Of a stretch of DNA of 64,000 bases, positions 1 to 6,674 are shown piece by piece (position 1 is the stretch's first letter; each line of letters begins with the position of its first letter). Under the pieces are notes generated by a model that ran no database searches, was not told where the DNA came from, and saw nothing but the letters and a program-made list of their open reading frames with translations. Source of the DNA: Tyzzerella sp. (lineage in GTDB: Bacteria > Bacillota > Clostridia > Lachnospirales > Lachnospiraceae); assembly GCA_017472665.1 (NCBI GenBank), contig JAFUOS010000001.1:1-64000 (forward strand), read 5' to 3'. A program made the translations under genes and the position numbers.

Positions 1-375
1 AGAACGGATTTTCTACAGAAGTTATCTACTAAAATGATTCGTGAAAATGATGTCATATGCATTGAGGACTTGCAGGTAAAGAACATGATTCGTAACCACA
101 AGTTGGCAAGAAACATTGCAGATGTTTCTTGGTCAGAGTTTGCCAGACAGTTGGAATATAAGGCGGACTGGTATGGAAGAAAACTTGTAAAGGTAGATAA
201 GTGGTATGCAAGCAGTCAGATATGTAACTGCTGTGGACACCAGTTTCCAATCACAAAGAATTTATCCATACGAGAGTGGATATGCCCAAACTGTTATACA
301 ACCTTAGACAGAGATGGAAACGCAGCAAGGAACATACTGGATGAAGGCAAGAGATTATTGGCTGATGTGGCCTAA
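1..375 (+). CDS. tnpB: TnpB (IS200/IS605-type RNA-guided nuclease), C-terminal part
   Basis: The reading frame is open from the first base of the window, so only the last 124 residues are seen. They carry the C-terminal half of the RuvC-like nuclease (the Glu of CIEDL at about residue 22, the Asp of LDRDG at about 103-105) and a four-cysteine zinc ribbon (CNCC near 75-78, CPNC near 95-98), the signature of TnpB/OrfB. TnpB of this family is an RNA-guided DNA nuclease that helps its IS element persist. The first catalytic Asp and the DNA-recognition domain lie outside the window, so whether the gene is intact cannot be told. It is followed directly by the element's right end and its presumed guide RNA. 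The neighbouring host gene is interrupted by the insertion. Confidence 0.93.
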   Translation, partial: RTDFLQKLSTKMIRENDVICIEDLQVKNMIRNHKLARNIADVSWSEFARQLEYKADWYGRKLVKVDKWYASSQICNCCGHQFPITKNLSIREWICPNCYTTLDRDGNAARNILDEGKRLLADVA

Positions 376-484
376 TAACAACATATATAAGAACCGTAGG
401 AACTGCGGGGATAGCCTGGGAATGCTTAGTGCGTTAGCACTATCGACCAGGAACCCCGCGACTTCAGTCGTGGGAGGTTCAGTA
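376..484 (+). ncRNA. IS605 right end and presumed TnpB guide RNA (omega RNA) scaffold
   Basis: Directly after the tnpB stop lies a hairpin-rich stretch: a GTGCGTTAGCAC hairpin (430-441) and then CCCGCGACTTCAGTCGTGGG (454-473), a stem-loop typical of IS200/IS605 right ends. In known TnpB systems the 3' end of the tnpB transcript, through the right end, forms the guide-RNA scaffold, and the guide is the host sequence just beyond. Here the thiamine-binding-protein frame resumes at about 483-485, so the element end is placed within a few bases of 484. The exact boundary and RNA ends are inferred. Confidence 0.75.
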
Positions 485-695
485 CATCAAATCAACAGGA
501 CTCAGTTACTATGTCGGTCCATGTGAGACATCCATCGAGGGAGACTATGACGAACTGATGGAAATCATCAAAGAATGTCAGAAAGTAGCAGTCTCTGCAG
601 GCGCGAAAGAGGTTTCCGCTTACGTAAAGATTTCATATCGTCCAGAAGGAGAAGTGTTAACCATTGAAAAGAAAGTCACAAAACATCACCAATAA
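483..695 (+). pseudogene. Thiamine-binding protein (MTH1187/YkoF-like, DUF77), 5' part displaced by IS insertion
   Basis: Frame 3 from about 483 reads YIKSTGLSYYVGPCETSIEG and runs to a TAA at 693-695. The motifs VGPCETSIEGDYDEL and KEVSAYVKISYRPEG are those of the small (about 100 aa) MTH1187-type thiamine-binding proteins, which accompany thiamine-precursor transporters. The N-terminal third is missing from the window because the IS605-type element lies immediately upstream in the same orientation, so the gene is split or displaced. The stop codon lies 30 bases inside the following permease gene, so translation of the two was probably coupled in the undisturbed operon. Confidence 0.85.
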
Positions 696-1425
696 AATAT
701 GGTCATGCTCCGCGATTGTATTGCTTTTGATTGTATGGCAATTGATTAGTTCGCTGGGAATCGTAGATAGTTTTATGCTTCCGTCACCGCTACAGGTTGC
801 AGGGGCATTTGTGTCAGAATTTCCGACTCTGATGGAACATTCTGTGATTACACTCGCAGAAGCATTCATCGGTCTTGGACTCGGGGTTTTACTCGGTTTT
901 GGCATGGCAGTTTTGATGGATCAATTTGAAGTGTTATACAAAGCATTTTATCCGCTGATTGTACTGACGCAGACGATTCCGACGGTCGCTATCGCACCGC
1001 TTCTGGTATTGTGGTTCGGTTATGAGATGGCGCCAAAAGTCATCCTAATCGTCATCACCACATTTTTCCCGCTCGCAGTAGGCCTTTTAAATGGATTCAA
1101 ATCCGTAGATATGGATTCCATTCACCTGCTTCGTGCAATGGGCGCAGGCAGATGGCAGATTTTTAGGTACATCAAACTCCCGGGAGCAATGTCGCAGTTC
1201 TTTGCCGGACTTCGCATCTCGGCATCTTATGCAGTGGTTGGAGCAGTGATTTCCGAATGGCTTGGCGGTTTCGGAGGTCTCGGTGTTTATATGACGCGTG
1301 TAAAAAAGGCATTTTCTTTTGACAAAATGTTCGCGGTCATTTTCCTGATTTCTATCATCAGTTTACTTCTGATGAAGGGCGTGGACTTACTTCAAAAGAA
1401 ATGTATGCCATGGGAAAAGGAGTAG
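664..1425 (+). CDS. thiX: ABC transporter permease, ThiX type (HMP/thiamine precursor uptake)
   Basis: A 253-aa integral membrane protein of the SsuC/TauC/ThiX permease family. An N-terminal membrane segment (residues 12-32) is followed by about five more, and the EAA-type loop that contacts the ATPase reads AMGAGRWQIFRYIKLPGA near residues 158-175. The start is TTG at 664, behind AGAAGGAG at 644-651, and overlaps the preceding thiamine-binding gene. With the downstream substrate-binding protein and ATPase it forms a complete importer. The WTPNTNH motif of the partner protein and the adjacent thiamine-binding gene point to hydroxymethylpyrimidine-type precursors rather than sulfonates. If the IS insertion separates the operon from its promoter or a TPP riboswitch upstream, expression may be altered. 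Confidence 0.88.
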   Translation: MKRKSQNITNKIWSCSAIVLLLIVWQLISSLGIVDSFMLPSPLQVAGAFVSEFPTLMEHSVITLAEAFIGLGLGVLLGFGMAVLMDQFEVLYKAFYPLIVLTQTIPTVAIAPLLVLWFGYEMAPKVILIVITTFFPLAVGLLNGFKSVDMDSIHLLRAMGAGRWQIFRYIKLPGAMSQFFAGLRISASYAVVGAVISEWLGGFGGLGVYMTRVKKAFSFDKMFAVIFLISIISLLLMKGVDLLQKKCMPWEKE

Positions 1426-1432
1426 AAAAAAG

Positions 1433-2443
1433 ATGAAAAAGAAATTATATGCATTATTACTTGCAGCAGTACTCGTGATGACTGCTGCAGCTTGTGGAAA
1501 TACATCAAGCACAGATGGAAAGAAAGATATCAAGGATTTAGAAAAAATCACATTTGTCCTCGACTGGACACCAAACACAAACCACACAGGTTTATATGTA
1601 GCACAAGAAAAAGGATTCTTTGAAGAGGCAGGCTTGGAAGTAGAAATCGTACAGCCACCGGAAGACGGCGCGGAAGTGATGGTTGCTTCTGGAAAAGCAC
1701 AGTTTGGTGTGTCATTCCAGGATACGCTCGCGTCAGCATTTGCGGGTGAAGATGCACTTCCAGTCACGGCAGTAGCATCTGTGATTCAGCACAATACTTC
1801 AGGAATTATTTCACGTGCAGGCGAAGGCATGGATACTCCAAAAGGAATGGAGGGACATTCTTACGCAACATGGAACAGCCCAATCGAGCTTGCAACATTG
1901 GAAGAAGTAGTGAAAGCTGACGGTGGAGATTTCAGCAAAGTAGAACTGATCCCAAGCACTGTGACGGATGAAGTATCTGCACTGAAAACAAAATCGGTAG
2001 ATTCTATCTGGATTTTCTACGCATGGGCAGGTGTGAAAACAGAGTTGGAAGAACTTGATACAGATTACTTTGCATTTGCAGACATTGACCCAGTATTCGA
2101 TTACTACACACCGGTTATCATTTCTGGAAATGAATATTTGGAAGAGAATCCAGAGACTGCAAAAGCATTTTTAGAAGCGCTCAGCAAAGGCTATGAATTC
2201 GCCATTGAGAATCCAGAGGAAGCTGCAGATATCCTCTGCGGTGCGGTACCAGAATTGGATAAAGAATTGGTAGTGGCAAGTCAGAAATATTTAGCAGAGC
2301 AGTATCAGGCAGAGGCAGAATACTGGGGTTACATTGATGCAGAACGTTGGAATAATTTCTACAACTGGATTAATGAAAACAAATTGACAGAGGACGAGGT
2401 TCCACTTGATACAGGATTTACGAACGAGTATCTGCCGCAATAA
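1433..2443 (+). CDS. thiY: ABC substrate-binding lipoprotein, ThiY/NMT1 family
   Basis: A 336-aa lipoprotein with signal sequence and lipobox (TAAAC, lipid-anchored Cys at about residue 21). The mature N-terminus reads FVLDWTPNTNHTGLYVAQEKG, cut here to FVLDWTPNTNHTGLYVAQEK, the hallmark of NMT1/THI5-like proteins that bind thiamine pyrimidine precursors such as HMP or formylaminopyrimidine. The later VMVASGKAQFGVSFQDTL is also conserved in this family. It starts 7 bases after the permease stop with AGGAGTAGAAAAAAG upstream, so it is part of the same operon. Exact ligand is not readable from sequence. Confidence 0.9.
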   Translation: MKKKLYALLLAAVLVMTAAACGNTSSTDGKKDIKDLEKITFVLDWTPNTNHTGLYVAQEKGFFEEAGLEVEIVQPPEDGAEVMVASGKAQFGVSFQDTLASAFAGEDALPVTAVASVIQHNTSGIISRAGEGMDTPKGMEGHSYATWNSPIELATLEEVVKADGGDFSKVELIPSTVTDEVSALKTKSVDSIWIFYAWAGVKTELEELDTDYFAFADIDPVFDYYTPVIISGNEYLEENPETAKAFLEALSKGYEFAIENPEEAADILCGAVPELDKELVVASQKYLAEQYQAEAEYWGYIDAERWNNFYNWINENKLTEDEVPLDTGFTNEYLPQ

Positions 2444-2467
2444 AAATGCAGGGAGTAGGAGGAGCGC

Positions 2468-3208
2468 ATGGCAGTTTTACAGGTAAAAGGCGTTTCAAAA
2501 TCATTTGAACAAGAGCAAATCATAAAAGACATCTCCATTGAACTGCGAGAAGGAGAAATTGTTTCCCTTCTAGGAATCAGTGGTGGTGGAAAAACCACAC
2601 TTTTTAATATCATTGCCGGACTCAGTGAGCCGGACGGAGGCAAAGTGTACCTTGAAAATGAAGACATCACAGGGAAGCCGGGAAACGTAAGTTATATGCT
2701 TCAGAAAGATTTGCTGCTTCCATATCGTACCATTGTGGATAATGTGGCGCTTCCGCTCATTATCCGTGGGATGAAAAAGAAAGAAGCACGCCAGAAAGCT
2801 GCCTCTTATTTTGAAGAATTTGGCCTTGCAGGAACCGAGAAAAAATATCCCGCGCAGCTTTCGGGTGGAATGAAGCAGAGGGCAGCGCTTCTTCGCACGT
2901 ATTTGTTTTCGGAGAAAGTGGCACTTTTGGATGAACCATTTTCGGCATTGGACATGCTGACGAAGAGCACGGTGCATGAATGGTATCTGGATGTGATGGA
3001 GAAGATAAAATTGTCGACGCTCTTTATTACACACGATATTGATGAGGCGATTTTGTTGTCTGACCGCATTTATCTTTTGACGGGCAGGCCGGGGACGATT
3101 ACGAAGGAGATTGCCATTCGGGAGCCAAAGCCGAGGCGCAAGGATTTTAATTTGTCTGAGGAGTTTCTGGCGTACAAGCGCGAAATTATTTCTCACTTGG
3201 GGGAATAA
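2468..3208 (+). CDS. thiZ: ABC transporter ATP-binding protein, ThiZ/TauB type
   Basis: A 246-aa ATPase: Walker A GISGGGKTT (about residues 37-45), Q-loop MLQKD, signature LSGGMKQR (about 131-138), Walker B VALLDEPF and H-loop ITHD. This is the nitrate/sulfonate/taurine-type ATPase family, and it energises the ThiX permease encoded upstream. A good ribosome site (GGGAGTAGGAGGAGCGC) precedes the ATG by a short spacer. It is the last gene of the thiamine-precursor operon. No obvious strong terminator separates it from the dipeptidase gene 72 bases on. Confidence 0.9.
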   Translation: MAVLQVKGVSKSFEQEQIIKDISIELREGEIVSLLGISGGGKTTLFNIIAGLSEPDGGKVYLENEDITGKPGNVSYMLQKDLLLPYRTIVDNVALPLIIRGMKKKEARQKAASYFEEFGLAGTEKKYPAQLSGGMKQRAALLRTYLFSEKVALLDEPFSALDMLTKSTVHEWYLDVMEKIKLSTLFITHDIDEAILLSDRIYLLTGRPGTITKEIAIREPKPRRKDFNLSEEFLAYKREIISHLGE

Positions 3209-3280
3209 AAGTAATTGACTAAAAGCAAATAATGTAAGAAAATAGTGTGTAAAGAACAAATTATTATCGGAGGAACATCA

Positions 3281-4726
3281 ATGAAAGTTTTACAAGGATT
3301 AGAGCCAGCATCTGTATTTGGCTTTTTCGAAGATATTTGCAACATTCCACACATTTCTTATCATGAAAAAGAACTCAGTGATTACTGTGTAAATTTTGCA
3401 AAAGAAAGAGGACTTGATTACAAACAGGACAGCATGGGAAATGTCATCATCATCGGCGAAGCAACACCAGGGTATGAAGATGTAGAGCCAATTATAATTC
3501 AAGGTCATCTTGACATGGTGGGGGATAAAGTCCCAGAGTGCCCAATCGACATGGAAAAAGAGCCAATCAAAGTGATGATTGACGGCGATTATCTCACCGC
3601 AGACGGCACAACACTTGGTGGCGATGACGGTATCGCAGTTGCTTATGGATTAGCACTTTTAGATGCAAAAGATATTCCGCATCCACGTTTGGAAGTGGTT
3701 TTGACAGTCAGTGAAGAAGTAGGTTTGGAAGGTGCCACAGGCATTGATTTATCATGTTGTAAGGCAAAAAGACTTCTTAATATCGACTCAGAGGATGAGG
3801 GCGTTTTCACAGCAGGATGTGCAGGCGGTGTGAGAGCGGATTGCTCGATTCCGGGAGAAGCAGAGACAAAGAGCGGAGTGGTTTGCGAGATTAAAACACA
3901 AGGTTTCCTTGGCGGACACTCTGGTATTGAAATCGATAAAGGTCGTGCAAATGCAAACACAACCATGGGAAGATTTTTCCTATTATTAAAAGAAAAGACG
4001 GCATTTGATTTGGTCAGTATCGTTGGCGGCGTAAAAGACAACGTCATTCCAAAGAATGCAAGTGCTACATTTTTAGTGGCTGAGAATGATATCGAAGCGG
4101 TGAAGGCAGCAGTTGCAGAATTCAATGGCTATTTGGATGTGGAATATGGTGTTTCTGACCCAGATATAGAATTGGTATTGGAAGTAAAAGAAACTGCAGA
4201 GTGCAAAGTGCTTTCTGAAATTTCAAAAGAAAAAGCAATTACAGCACTTAATCTTATGCCAAATGGCGTGCAGGCAATGAGTATGGATTTGCCAGGGCTT
4301 GTGGAGACTTCATTGAACATGGGCGTTATCCAGATTGATGAAGAAGGAATCAATCTTTGCTTCTCAATTAGAAGTTCTTATGTTTCGGCAAAAGACTTTA
4401 TTGGAGCAAAATTGAAACAGATTACAGAAATGCTTGGCGGAAGCGTAAGTTTCCAAGGACAATATCCAGGATGGCCATATGCGAGAGATTCTAAGCTACG
4501 TGACCTTTGTGTCAAAGTTTATAAAGAGCAATATGGCAAGGAACCGAAGATTGATGTGATTCATGCGGGGCTGGAGTGTGGTATCTTATCTTCTAAGGTG
4601 GAAGGACTGGACTGCATTTCAATTGGACCAGATATGTCGGATGTTCATACGCCGGATGAAAAGATTAGTATCAGCTCTGTTGCAAGAGTTTGGGAGTTTT
4701 TGAAGGCGGTATTAGCTGAGAAGTAA
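3281..4726 (+). CDS. pepD: Aminoacyl-histidine dipeptidase (PepD, M20 family)
   Basis: A 481-aa cytosolic zinc dipeptidase that hydrolyses Xaa-His and other dipeptides. Metal-binding motifs are visible: GHLDMVGDK (His76, Asp78), GGDDGIAVAYG (Asp115/116), the SEEVGLEG pair (Glu145/146, catalytic base region) and a late HAGLECG. Length matches the family (about 480 aa). The frame is open further upstream to a GTG at 3245, but ATG 3281 is preferred because CGGAGGAA sits 7 bases before it. A clear terminator follows. Confidence 0.93.
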   Translation: MKVLQGLEPASVFGFFEDICNIPHISYHEKELSDYCVNFAKERGLDYKQDSMGNVIIIGEATPGYEDVEPIIIQGHLDMVGDKVPECPIDMEKEPIKVMIDGDYLTADGTTLGGDDGIAVAYGLALLDAKDIPHPRLEVVLTVSEEVGLEGATGIDLSCCKAKRLLNIDSEDEGVFTAGCAGGVRADCSIPGEAETKSGVVCEIKTQGFLGGHSGIEIDKGRANANTTMGRFFLLLKEKTAFDLVSIVGGVKDNVIPKNASATFLVAENDIEAVKAAVAEFNGYLDVEYGVSDPDIELVLEVKETAECKVLSEISKEKAITALNLMPNGVQAMSMDLPGLVETSLNMGVIQIDEEGINLCFSIRSSYVSAKDFIGAKLKQITEMLGGSVSFQGQYPGWPYARDSKLRDLCVKVYKEQYGKEPKIDVIHAGLECGILSSKVEGLDCISIGPDMSDVHTPDEKISISSVARVWEFLKAVLAEK

Positions 4727-4732
4727 TGTTGG

Positions 4733-4763
4733 GAGGAATTCGATTTCGGATTCCTCTTTTTTT
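4733..4763 (+). terminator. Rho-independent terminator after pepD
   Basis: GAGGAAT (4733-4739) pairs with ATTCCTC (4750-4756) and is followed by seven T residues (4757-4763). Confidence 0.85.
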
Positions 4764-4787
4764 ATAACTTTGGATTTGACGATGTGA

Positions 4788-4895
4788 TTGCCGTAGGCAA
4801 TGGGCAACGTAAGTTGCCGTCTTTCGAAGAAAGCACAGCGTCAACGAGGGAAAATCGAAGAATTTCTCGAGTCTGGAGCCCTTTTAAAAGTTCAC
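4788..4895. other. String of small perfect hairpins in non-coding DNA
   Basis: Three perfect small stem-loops follow one another: ATTGCC-gta-GGCAAT (4788-4802), GGCAAC-gtaa-GTTGCC (4803-4818) and CTTTC-gaa-GAAAG (4821-4833). A looser CGAG...CTCG pairing (4855-4870 region) and CTTTTAAAAG (4881-4890) come next. There is no long open frame with a ribosome site. The stretch abuts the first 177-nt structured element and may belong to the same non-coding module. Confidence 0.5.
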
Positions 4896-5072
4896 GAAAG
4901 AATGTCTGCCCATGACAAGCCTCGAAGTTCCGCTTTACCTTAGCTCATCCACGAATATATAAGACTCCGAGGGAGTCGCCGTGTGGGGCTCGTCCCTCGC
5001 AGCCTAACATCTTCGGGATGTATCTTCGGAACGCTCCACTTACCTCGTCTTATCATGGGCAGACATTCTTTC
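4896..5072 (-). ncRNA. Structured 177-nt element, copy 1 (minus orientation), unknown family
   Basis: Bounded by a 24-base inverted repeat: 4896-4919 is complementary to 5049-5072 except one position, which is a U.G wobble only if the minus strand is transcribed. Read on the minus strand, the interior contains TAAGTGGA (5042-5035) and a conserved 34-nt core (5007-4974). The core matches the second copy at 27 of 34 positions without gaps. The closing stem has no sequence similarity to that of copy 2 although both are long helices. I see this as a folded RNA or a mobile structured DNA element. I do not recognise its family, and transcription is inferred. Confidence 0.6.
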
Positions 5073-5117
5073 TGAATCTTGTAAAAATTCCGGGCGGCTA
5101 AGTTTACTTGTTCGAAT

Positions 5118-5409
5118 TTACCTACTGGCCATCTGCGATTTTCAATCCAGCAGGTAGTAACTTGCACAACTATTTTATCATTACATGCTATGTTAAACTT
5201 TCATATAGCACAATAGGTAAAACTAGCGCAGTGTTCCTTGAAATTACCAACTTAACATCTCTATGCATCCACAAAGTAGGTAAACATGCTGATGGTGACT
5301 TGGATTTTACCTGCTACATACCAAATATGTCTTACTTAGTAGGTAATTCGTTTTTACATGACATTTCTCTTACCTGCTATCTGTGCGTCTTACTATCCCG
5401 CGTAGGTAA
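5118..5409 (+). repeat. Five-unit dyad-repeat array, exact 63-bp period, variable loops and linkers
   Basis: TTACC-type left arms start at 5118, 5181, 5244, 5307 and 5370. GGTAA-type right arms end at 5157, 5220, 5283, 5346 and 5409. Each unit is thus exactly 40 bases, and the linkers are exactly 23 bases. Units can fold: unit 4 has a 10-bp stem TTACCTGCTA/TAGTAGGTAA with a 20-nt loop, unit 5 has 8 bp, unit 3 has TTACCaACTT/AAGTaGGTAA, and unit 1 has TACCTaCTGG/CCAGcAGGTA. Unit 2 has an internal loop (TGCTAT/ATAGCA). Inner pairs change together between units. Loops and linkers are unrelated in sequence. G-T pairs at 5313/5340, 5376/5403 and 5118/5157 would be wobbles only in a plus-strand RNA. 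It is not a classical CRISPR: conserved parts are only 8-10 bases and alternate in orientation. Confidence 0.8.
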
Positions 5410-5519
5410 TCCTTCTAGCAAATCCCGAATCTGATGAAATGTCCGACAGATAAGTTTGCTTACTCGACTTTGCTTCGCACTCAACAAGCTAGCAAAGTTC
5501 CAGCATTCATATACGAACA
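5410..5519. other. Non-coding stretch between dyad array and structured element copy 2
   Basis: No gene seen. It contains CTTTGCT...AGCAAAG (5468-5497), which could fold, and CTAGCAAA twice (5415 and 5489). It also carries TAAGTTTGCTTACTCGA (5452-5468), which resembles TAAGTTTACTTGTTCGA just before the array (5099-5115), so both edges of the array share a related 17-base sequence. Confidence 0.45.
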
Positions 5520-5696
5520 GAAGAAATTAAGATATATCCTGAAACGAAAGTTAAGTGGAAGTGACGGAGAATCCGTCGTGTAGCCGTTAGGTTGTGAGGT
5601 AGGAGTCCCTCACGACGACTAGCTCAGAACCTTACGGATACTAGACTAGTCGGAGTCAATGGAGCGTTGGAGTGAAGGATATATCTTAATTTCTTC
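5520..5696 (+). ncRNA. Structured 177-nt element, copy 2 (plus orientation), unknown family
   Basis: A perfect 21-base inverted repeat (5520-5540 with 5676-5696) closes a 177-nt element, exactly the length of copy 1. Inside are TAAGTGGA (5552-5559), a GACGG-agaat-CCGTC hairpin (5563-5577), and the 34-nt core 5587-5620 with GTGAGG/CCTCAC hairpin. CGACTAG and CTAGTCG also lie downstream and could pair. CCGTTAGG (5584-5591) and CCTTACGG (5630-5637) could pair across this, giving a possible pseudoknot. The core is shared with copy 1, but the closing-stem sequence is not. I do not recognise the family. RNA function is inferred from helix conservation. Confidence 0.6.
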
Positions 5697-5782
5697 GTCC
5701 GTCTATGAACTCGATAAATCCAATGTTATCCCAACATTTTTGTGATAATTCCATGAAGAGTATTAAAAAAAGATAAAAGCCA

Positions 5783-5810
5783 TTGCATAAATATCCATTT
5801 TTTGTATAAT
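5783..5810 (+). promoter_or_regulatory. Vegetative-type promoter for the DUF5685/J/Hsp70 cluster
   Basis: TTGCAT (5783-5788), 16-base spacer, TATAAT (5805-5810), about 45 bases before the first gene of the cluster. Confidence 0.65.
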
Positions 5811-5855
5811 TGACAAGAGTAAAATGCAACAAATAGGTCGAAAGGAACAACATAC

Positions 5856-6674
5856 ATGTTTGGATATGTAATATGTAATAAAGAAGGTCTAGAACAGCAA
5901 GAACTGGACCGCTATCAAAGCTTTTACTGTGGACTCTGCAGGACATTGGGTAACAAATTTGGCTCGATGGAGCGAATTTCCCTCAGCTATGATATGACAT
6001 TTTTAGCATTATTTTTGACAGCATTACATGAACCAGAAGAAAAAACATCGCAGTTCCATTGTGCGATGCATCCGATACACAAAAAGGCAGCGAATGAGAA
6101 TCTTTACATTGATTACGCTGCGGATATGACGGTTGCCGTAGCATATTATAAATGTTTGGACGATTGGGAAGACGAGCACAATCATATTAGCAGGAGATAT
6201 GGAAAGATTTTGGAAAAGAGTTATAAACAGGTGCAGCTCAAATATCCGAGACAGTGTGAGAGCATTGCAAGAAGTGTTCGAGAATTGAAAAATATCGAGA
6301 AAGATGGAGAAGCCAAGCCGGATGAAGCAGTGAATTGCTCTGGCCGGATGATGTCAGAACTGTTTGTTTATGAAGAAGATTTCTGGAGCAATAGTCTTCG
6401 GACTTTCGGATACGAACTTGGCAGATTTATTTATCTGATGGATGCCGCAATGGATTACAAGCAGGATTTGAAAAAAGGAAATTATAATCCGCTTATCAAG
6501 ATGCAGAAAAAACCAGAGGAAATGGAAGGCATCATGGCAGGTGCCATCGGAAGGGCAACAGAGCAGTTTGAGAAGCTTCCGATTGTGCAGGATGCACATT
6601 TGATTCGGAATGTTTTATATGGTGGTGTCTGGCAGCAATATTATGCCATGCTACATGGGAAGGAGAAAAAATAA
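5856..6674 (+). CDS. DUF5685 family protein
   Basis: A 272-aa soluble, helix-rich protein beginning MFGYVICNKEGL with a CGLCRTLG motif (about residues 29-36). Further conserved features are DYKQDLKKGNYNPL near residue 205 and a YGGVWQQYY-like end. This matches what I know as DUF5685, a family found in Clostridia beside J-domain proteins and an Hsp70. Its function is not known. Residues C, H and D spaced along the helices suggest a possible metal or prenyl-synthase-like fold, but that is inference. The stop overlaps the ATG of the J-protein (TAATG), so the two are translationally coupled. Confidence 0.75.
   Translation: MFGYVICNKEGLEQQELDRYQSFYCGLCRTLGNKFGSMERISLSYDMTFLALFLTALHEPEEKTSQFHCAMHPIHKKAANENLYIDYAADMTVAVAYYKCLDDWEDEHNHISRRYGKILEKSYKQVQLKYPRQCESIARSVRELKNIEKDGEAKPDEAVNCSGRMMSELFVYEEDFWSNSLRTFGYELGRFIYLMDAAMDYKQDLKKGNYNPLIKMQKKPEEMEGIMAGAIGRATEQFEKLPIVQDAHLIRNVLYGGVWQQYYAMLHGKEKK

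Noticed and set aside
4940-5167. Minus-strand open frame across structured element 1
   Set aside because: Overlaps the long inverted repeat and the array; no ribosome site and no family.
5118-5409. Classical CRISPR array
   Set aside because: The conserved parts are 8-10 bases and alternate in orientation, and no cas genes are in the window.
5108-5434. A 108-codon open frame over the dyad array, made of 21-residue units (T-C-Y ... V-G-N)
   Set aside because: It follows from the exact 63-bp period: the conserved arms contain no stop in this frame. It has only a TTG start and no ribosome site. The variation does not look coding, because stems rather than codons are kept.
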